From JBDRTU01 sp043823825 (lineage in GTDB: Bacteria > Patescibacteriota > Patescibacteriia > Veblenbacterales > UBA10138), in assembly GCA_043823825.1 (NCBI GenBank), contig JBDRTU010000064.1, forward strand, positions 1-25,324: a stretch of DNA of 25,324 nucleotides, given 5' to 3'. Shown one piece after another: positions 21,739 to 25,324 of this stretch; position 1 is the stretch's first letter, and each line of letters starts with the position of its first letter. Made by a program: the position numbers and the translations under genes. The notes below the pieces were generated by a model. It did not search any database, had not been told where the DNA came from, and saw only the letters and a list, made by a program, of their open reading frames with translations.

Positions 21739-21767
21739 AATATAGCGTTTCCCACAAGGCTTGACAA
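21739..21767 (-). promoter_or_regulatory. ruvB promoter, near-leaderless
   Basis: Minus strand: -35 TTGTCA (21767-21762), 17-bp spacer, -10 TATATT (21744-21739), ATG 11 bases further on. Its -35 lies in the same TTGACAA as the divergent promoter at 21761, copying the ruvA arrangement. Confidence 0.6.
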
Positions 21768-21789
21768 GAATTTAAACATTTGCTATTAT
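21761..21789 (+). promoter_or_regulatory. Strong promoter of the structured RNA / 67-aa unit
   Basis: Perfect -35 TTGACA (21761-21766), 17-bp spacer, -10 TATTAT (21784-21789). Start near 21796, about 47 bases before the structured segment. Confidence 0.7.
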
Positions 21790-21842
21790 GATATGTTTTA
21801 TAATAAAACCTTTTAAAAAAGACTTTAACAAGGTCAGGATAA

Positions 21843-21960
21843 ATAGATACCTCAAGAGGAGGTGGCACGACAAGCACGGGGACCTTTAATAGGTATTTCC
21901 CGGCGCAAGCTAGGACTAACCTGTATGGGTTTCCTTGCCACCCCCTCTAGGGGTATCTAT
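21843..21960 (+). ncRNA. Structured RNA candidate, three-way junction, class unknown
   Basis: ATAGATACC (21843-21851) pairs perfectly with 21952-21960 (9 bp). Across a small internal loop, 21855-21867 pairs with 21936-21948 at 12 of 13 positions. Two inner hairpins follow: CGGG..ACC / GGT..CCCG (21877-21902) and AACC/GGTT (21918-21931), the latter extendable by GCAAG/CTTGC, which competes with the basal stem. The segment is GC-rich in an AT-rich setting, lies behind a consensus promoter and precedes a 67-aa gene with an SD. It could be a cis-acting leader or a stable RNA. It lacks the SRP GGAAG loop region, tRNA features and any riboswitch motif I know. Strand is chosen from the promoter. Confidence 0.6.
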
Positions 21961-22007
21961 AATTAAGTATAATATAAAACAAAATAAAATCTACTCGAGG
22001 TAATCTA

Positions 22008-22211
22008 ATGATCAAATATTTAAAAAATATAATAAACAATTATCAAGTAAAACGTCTGAAAAAAAGAATTCATGATAGAACAATGATGCAACTCTTCAAT
22101 AATATAGTTTATGTGAAGATGGGTTGTCCAACTAAAGCCGTGGAGGAAAATAAAAAAATTGCAATAGAGATTGATGCGCTTAATAACAAAATCGTCAATC
22201 TCACGGCTTAA
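22008..22211 (+). CDS. Small basic orphan protein (67 aa)
   Basis: No family recognised. The ATG at 22008 is preceded by the SD GAGGT with six bases between, and the gene ends in a strong terminator (22236-22271), so it is very likely expressed. The chain is soluble and helical, with a basic N-terminal half (NYQVKRLKKRIHDRT) and a C-terminal half with an amphipathic pattern (KAVEENKKIAIEIDALNNKIVNL) that could form a short coiled coil. One cysteine is present (about 40). The upstream unit is the structured RNA at 21843-21960, which may control it. Structurally it would fit a small nucleic-acid- or protein-binding helix pair, but this is only a guess. Confidence 0.68.
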   Translation: MIKYLKNIINNYQVKRLKKRIHDRTMMQLFNNIVYVKMGCPTKAVEENKKIAIEIDALNNKIVNLTA

Positions 22212-22235
22212 GTCCAAACTTAAACTATCAGACAA

Positions 22236-22271
22236 AGCTCAGGGGGTAACACCGCTGAGCTCTTTTATTTT
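22236..22271 (+). terminator. Intrinsic terminator of the structured RNA / 67-aa unit
   Basis: AGCTCAG (22236-22242) pairs perfectly with CTGAGCT (22255-22261), with an inner GGT/ACC, followed by CTTTTATTTTT. Confidence 0.85.
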
Positions 22272-22337
22272 TCCTATTCGCTACCTCTCTATGAGAGCAG
22301 ATAGATATAAAAAATTATGAAAAAGCGTGGCAGGGGT

Positions 22338-22392
22338 GGAGTTGTTAGAGGTAGGGGACGGCCTTCGCAACTCCGAGTCCCCTACCTCTAAC
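22338..22392. repeat. 16-bp perfect palindrome with a loop complementary to its flank (pseudoknot-capable)
   Basis: GTTAGAGGTAGGGGAC (22344-22359) and its exact complement (22377-22392) form a stem. The 17-nt loop contains CAACTCC (22368-22374), which is the exact complement of GGAGTTG (22338-22344) immediately 5' of the stem. No T-run follows on either strand. Confidence 0.65.
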
Positions 22393-22423
22393 AAAAACAA
22401 ATGATAAAAATAAATCAGCCTGC

Positions 22424-22439
22424 TAGTAATTTTTTACTA
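22424..22439 (-). terminator. Weak terminator-like hairpin after vanW
   Basis: TAGTAA/TTACTA (22424-22429, 22434-22439) with a 4-nt loop, 25 bp past the vanW stop. A T-rich stretch follows only about nine bases later on minus, so it is a weak candidate. Confidence 0.3.
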
Positions 22440-22463
22440 ATAGCTAAATACCTATGACTAATT

Positions 22464-24332
22464 TCAATTCTGATTTTGAATATCACCCGATGGTGCCTCC
22501 GTTTCACCAGTTTGGTTTTGTTCCAATGTCCCTTTGGGCACGCCTATTAAACAAACCTCTTGCCAAGGCACATAATGACTTTTAAACACCTCTTCTTTTT
22601 TCTCGCCGCTGGGATAAGTCACTGTGTATGTAAATTCCGTATCAGCGCCATTGTGAGCGCGTTCGGTACATTTTTTCTCGCCCACTGGCAAATCCTCGGT
22701 ATCCACATACTTTGTCGGCAAAGGCGCTACTATATTAGATATTATTGGGGTAGTCTGTTGCACAGTTCTCCCATCTTTAGTACCCCAAAATTCAAAAATT
22801 AAATCATCCTCTTCTATTTTGGTTTGAATTAAAATGGCACTACCGCTGTCGTTTTTAAAACGGAAATCCGGCCAGGGATCATAAATAGTGGCGTCAGTTC
22901 CAGCTGGTTCATAATAGGGCACGCGGTAAGAATGATTACGCCGCTCCAATACTGGTAAACCCGAAGCTAACACGGTGCGAAAAGTGGTAGTACCGACTTG
23001 ACAAAGACCACCACCATATTCAGGAATAGTTTTATTACCCTTTATCACTAATTCTGGTAAATAACCAGCCTCACTATCTATCTCTCCTAAAGCCTTAACT
23101 AAAGAAAATTCTTCATCTGGATTAATTAAAATACCATTCAAAGTATCAATACCAACCTTAATATTATGGCGACGGTTTTTAGGACTACCGGCAAAGTTAG
23201 AACGCCCAACACCAATTATCTCAGTTATCCCCAGATCATTAGCTTCACCAGTTGTCACTTGTGGCTCGGTAGTTTCTACCACTAGCGCCAATTCCCTGTT
23301 TTCTGCAGCTATAACCGCTTGCTCAATGGCTTGTAAAGTCTCTGGCACTTTTAATTCTTGACCTACTTTGCTTGCTTGAAATTGTATTACCCTGCCATTT
23401 TTAATGGCAAATTTAGCATCTTGTGCTGGCTGGTTAATTTGTTCAGCTAATGTATTAAAATAGCTCTCGGCCTTTTGTAAAATTAAACCAAGCTCTGCCT
23501 CGCCCGCAACTTCCCTAACTCCCAGCCACTTGTGCCAAACGCGGGGTGTTAATTGCCATTCACGCTTAGATAGGATAAGAGTGAACTCGGTATCAGTAAG
23601 TAAATGACGCGCCTTTGGTAGCAAAGCCGCAACCTTGATTTCAGTAAGTAAAGGTGCTTGCTGATTTATTTCCAAAATAATATCCTCATTAGAAAAATTT
23701 ACCAACCTCTTGGTTAAGTCGTTAAATAGTTTCTCACGATTAAGAACTGTTCCTAGCCGCTCTGGCGTTACTGATAAATTACCTGCCGCGTCTAACAGTA
23801 AATCAGCCGGCACCGGCGCTTGCTCCAGTTCACTAAAATTTTCACTTAAAAAAGTAATTACTCGCACACGCTCAACTTGAGGCTCAAGAGACAAGCTAAC
23901 TCCCTTTACTCCCGCCCAAAACGGCAACCACCAGCGACCTAAAATATTCCCTGTACGTCCCCAGGAATATGCTTGATCAACCTCTCTTTCTACATCCAAC
24001 AGAATTAAATCGTAAGTAAGATCGGGGTCAGCCGGGGCGGTTACCTTAGTAGGTAAATTAACTTGCCGGCCATCAACTAATTTAACTTGCCAGCCTTGTT
24101 GTGCTAACTTATCCCAAGTTTTCTGTACCTTAAGTTCTGCCGCCTGTAATTCTAAACCGCCAATTTCCAAACTTCCTAATTTTACTCCTGGGAATATTTT
24201 ACCTGCATAGGCAAAATTATAACCCAGCGGTATGATCAGTAATACTACAATCAATACCGTAATCATCCTCCAGTTTTTACTCAACCAACTACCCTTGATG
24301 GATCTAATCTTATTTTCAGGACCTAACTTCAT
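22464..24332 (-). CDS. VanW family protein with YoaR-like peptidoglycan-binding region
   Basis: 622 residues, membrane-anchored by one TM helix at about 22-43 (RMITVLIVVLLIIPLGYNFA), with the rest outside the cell. Residues about 45-350 hold two YoaR-like / putative peptidoglycan-binding segments (GVKLGSLEIGGL, then repeated 'LNREKLFNDLTKRL'-type blocks). The VanW domain spans about 375-520: NIKVGIDTLNGILINPDEEFSL, YGGGLCQVGTTTFRTVLASGL and RRNHSYRVPYYEPAGTDATI are its typical blocks. A beta-rich region (about 540-596) resembles a G5-like module, before a polar tail. VanW's biochemical role is unknown, although it is linked to cell-wall functions. The gene is coupled by an ATGA overlap to the DUF3006-like gene and is the third gene of the hsp20 operon. 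Confidence 0.9.
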   Translation of the reverse strand: MKLGPENKIRSIKGSWLSKNWRMITVLIVVLLIIPLGYNFAYAGKIFPGVKLGSLEIGGLELQAAELKVQKTWDKLAQQGWQVKLVDGRQVNLPTKVTAPADPDLTYDLILLDVEREVDQAYSWGRTGNILGRWWLPFWAGVKGVSLSLEPQVERVRVITFLSENFSELEQAPVPADLLLDAAGNLSVTPERLGTVLNREKLFNDLTKRLVNFSNEDIILEINQQAPLLTEIKVAALLPKARHLLTDTEFTLILSKREWQLTPRVWHKWLGVREVAGEAELGLILQKAESYFNTLAEQINQPAQDAKFAIKNGRVIQFQASKVGQELKVPETLQAIEQAVIAAENRELALVVETTEPQVTTGEANDLGITEIIGVGRSNFAGSPKNRRHNIKVGIDTLNGILINPDEEFSLVKALGEIDSEAGYLPELVIKGNKTIPEYGGGLCQVGTTTFRTVLASGLPVLERRNHSYRVPYYEPAGTDATIYDPWPDFRFKNDSGSAILIQTKIEEDDLIFEFWGTKDGRTVQQTTPIISNIVAPLPTKYVDTEDLPVGEKKCTERAHNGADTEFTYTVTYPSGEKKEEVFKSHYVPWQEVCLIGVPKGTLEQNQTGETEAPSGDIQNQN

Positions 24333-24556
24333 TTTCCTTTAATTATTTCTTTAAGCAAATTACGCGCCAGCTGCTCACGCGCCGCCTCCTCGGCTAGGTC
24401 ACCACTAAATGATATATTAAGGCGTGCTCCTTCTTTAACATCAGCTGGTAACACAGATTTATTGAGCTTTAATTCTTGCCCATCATCAGTATGAATTACA
24501 ACGACCGACTCCTCAAAACGATCAACTGTAACTCCCAAACCGGTTTTCTTTATCAT
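24329..24556 (-). CDS. DUF3006-like small protein (75 aa)
   Basis: VTVDRFEESVVVIHTDDGQELKLNKSVLPADVKEGARLNIS is the pattern of DUF3006: a DRFE start, a central D/EDG turn and an LP-x-D/G-x-KEG-x-L ending. It forms a small beta barrel. The C-terminal helix is charged (EEAAREQLARNLLKEIIKGK). The function of the family is unknown. It starts five bases after the hsp20 stop, with an AGAGGAA stretch (still inside hsp20) about ten bases before the ATG. It ends by ATGA overlap with vanW, so the three genes are very probably co-translated. In other bacteria DUF3006 genes often accompany secreted metallo-hydrolase genes; here the partner is the VanW protein. Confidence 0.75.
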   Translation of the reverse strand: MIKKTGLGVTVDRFEESVVVIHTDDGQELKLNKSVLPADVKEGARLNISFSGDLAEEAAREQLARNLLKEIIKGK

Positions 24557-24561
24557 ACCAA

Positions 24562-25023
24562 TTATTCCTCTTCGTCATAATCATCTCCTCCACCCTCTAT
24601 CTCTACTTGCACAGCTTTACCCCGCTCTGCTTTTGGCAACACTAATGTTAAAACACCGTTTTTTAAAGTGGCTTCAGCCTCATCAGCCTTTACTTCCACA
24701 GGCAAAACGATAGAACGAGAAAAACCGCCCCAATAACACTCCTGATAAAAATAATCATCAGGCCTAATTTCAGCTTCGTGTTTGCGCTCGCCGCGAATCG
24801 TTACTAAGTCGTTGTTAATAGTAATATCTAAATCTTCTGGCCTGACGCCAGCAATGGTAGACTTGATGATTAGATCCTCATCGGTTTGATAAACGTCTAC
24901 TGATAACTGACCTTCATATCCTTCTTCAAACCAGTCCTCTGACCCGCCGCTAGCCTCGGTTTTGGTTGGTATTTCCACCATTTTATCTCGCGGACTTCCT
25001 TTAAATAAAGAAAATTTGGACAT
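24562..25023 (-). CDS. Small heat-shock protein, Hsp20 / alpha-crystallin family
   Basis: The frame starts with a TTG at 25032, but the ATG three codons later (25023) is the better start (153 aa). The alpha-crystallin domain covers about 37-140: LSVDVYQTDEDLIIKSTIAGV, PEDLDITINNDLVTIRGERK, the YWGGFSRSIVLPVEV strand pair, and the terminal A-x-x-x-NGVLTLVLPKAE motif characteristic of the family. The tail is acidic (GGGDDYDEEE). Hsp20 proteins form oligomers that hold unfolding proteins without ATP. It is first in the hsp20 / DUF3006-like / vanW operon. Its promoter (25058-25086) has an extended TGA-TATAAT -10, leaving a leader of about 28 bases without an SD. No CIRCE or ROSE-type element is visible. 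Confidence 0.94.
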   Translation of the reverse strand: MSKFSLFKGSPRDKMVEIPTKTEASGGSEDWFEEGYEGQLSVDVYQTDEDLIIKSTIAGVRPEDLDITINNDLVTIRGERKHEAEIRPDDYFYQECYWGGFSRSIVLPVEVKADEAEATLKNGVLTLVLPKAERGKAVQVEIEGGGDDYDEEE

Positions 25024-25057
25024 ATAGTGCAATAAAATTCTATACTAATCTTAGATA

Positions 25058-25086
25058 ATTATATCAGTAATTTTGCTTATCACCAA
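25058..25086 (-). promoter_or_regulatory. Promoter of the hsp20 / DUF3006-like / vanW operon
   Basis: Minus strand: perfect -10 TATAAT (25063-25058) preceded by TGA (extended -10), 17-bp spacer and a weak -35 TTGGTG (25086-25081). Confidence 0.6.
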
Positions 25087-25137
25087 ACAATTACCATTGA
25101 CTTTATTTAAAAAAACACATAGACTGCTTAAGCTCAA

Positions 25138-25181
25138 GGCCCCATCGCTGCGCCCCGTCGAGCCTGCCGAAGGTAAGGCTT
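25138..25181 (+). pseudogene. tRNA-Glu end fragments around a GC-rich core
   Basis: The first ten bases of tRNA-Glu, GGCCCCATCG, occur at 25138-25147, 114 bp upstream of the intact gene and in the same direction. Near the other end ATGGGGTC (25174-25181) can pair with them as an acceptor-like stem. The interior is a short GC-rich sequence (CGTCGAGCCTGCCGAAGG), not a tRNA body. Confidence 0.45.
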
Positions 25182-25251
25182 TTATGGGGTCTCATCCTAT
25201 TAGAAGTAGTTAGACAAAAACTCTAAATAAATTAATAGTAAATATGATTAT

Positions 25252-25323
25252 GGCCCCATCGTCTAATGGTTAGGACACCACGCTTTCAATGTGGGAATGG
25301 GGGTTCAATTCCCCCTGGGGCTA
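25252..25323 (+). tRNA. tRNA-Glu (anticodon TTC)
   Basis: Acceptor GGCCCCA/TGGGGCT (G1-U72 wobble), anticodon stem CCACG/TGTGG with loop CTTTCAA (TTC), T arm GGGGG/CCCCC and discriminator A at 25323. The next base is A, so CCA is not encoded, unlike the other two tRNAs here. Confidence 0.93.
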
Positions 25324-25324
25324 A

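Noticed and set aside
21728..21877. 50-residue N-terminal extension of RuvB
   Set aside because: Would cover both divergent promoters and start within the structured RNA; RuvB families begin near the ATG at 21727.
21843..21960. Possible SRP RNA, 6S RNA or known riboswitch
   Set aside because: No SRP GGAAG loop region on either strand, too short and wrong shape for 6S RNA, no motif of TPP, SAM, FMN, cobalamin or fluoride switches.
1..25324. CRISPR array, IS element, prophage or toxin-antitoxin pair
   Set aside because: No spaced identical repeats, no transposase or integrase, no phage genes; the small orphans do not form a recognisable toxin-antitoxin pair.
1..25324. Alternative genetic code (UGA as glycine)
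   Set aside because: TGA ends several genes at the expected place, for example in the ATGA overlaps at 6557, 7486 and 24329.

Overview
The window is an AT-rich, gene-dense bacterial chromosome segment. It most resembles a genome of the Candidate Phyla Radiation (Patescibacteria, Parcubacteria-like). This is inferred from the mix of universal genes (uvrB, polA, holA, ruvA, ruvB, rpsT) with genes typical of that group: an O-antigen-ligase/TPR protein, a VanW protein, a FemAB-like transferase, a 3D-domain secreted protein, and a giant HTH-TM surface protein. Many genes are orphans, most starts lack a Shine-Dalgarno sequence, and short GC-rich palindromes fill the gaps. TGA is used as a normal stop, so this is not a UGA-recoded lineage. 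I see no IS element, CRISPR array or prophage.

Layout. 1-9205 is essentially all minus strand: a 3'-truncated surface protein (1-1152) with its own promoter and iterated operator-like sites; an O-antigen ligase/TPR membrane protein (1714-4110); a GC-richer stretch without a convincing gene (4111-4605); a cysteine-rich secreted protein (4606-5421); tRNA-Arg(CCG); a translationally coupled trio, FemAB-like / nucleotidyltransferase-like / sugar-nucleotidyltransferase (8487 down to 5838); and ruvA. At about 9240 transcription diverges. The plus strand then carries two orphan small genes behind identical 89-bp promoter cassettes, uvrB, a cytidylyltransferase-like gene, rpsT, a 3D-domain gene behind an early leader terminator, a GIY-YIG gene running into tRNA-Cys(GCA), polA, a 2H phosphoesterase and (after one minus-strand membrane orphan) holA. 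A convergent terminator separates holA from the minus-strand ruvB / 90-aa membrane protein / PH-domain operon. Opposite ruvB a strong plus promoter drives a structured RNA and a 67-aa orphan. The last block is minus: hsp20 / DUF3006-like / vanW, followed by tRNA-Glu(TTC) on plus at the right edge.

How it works together. Most recognised genes serve DNA replication and repair (polA, holA, uvrB, ruvA, ruvB) or the cell envelope (O-antigen ligase, FemAB-like, sugar nucleotidyltransferase, 3D, VanW, surface protein).

Most notable observations: (i) each of the three tRNA genes has, on its 5' side and in the same orientation, a partial copy of its own 5' end joined to GC-rich palindromic sequence, and the tRNA-Cys pair brackets a GIY-YIG gene; (ii) an exact 89-bp promoter/leader duplication precedes two unrelated small genes; (iii) a roughly 118-nt three-way-junction RNA candidate; (iv) ruvA and ruvB both fire from divergent promoters sharing one TTGACAA box and have leaderless or near-leaderless starts; and (v) housekeeping genes look leaderless and SD-less, whereas the small orphans have perfect TTGACA boxes and clear SD sites.
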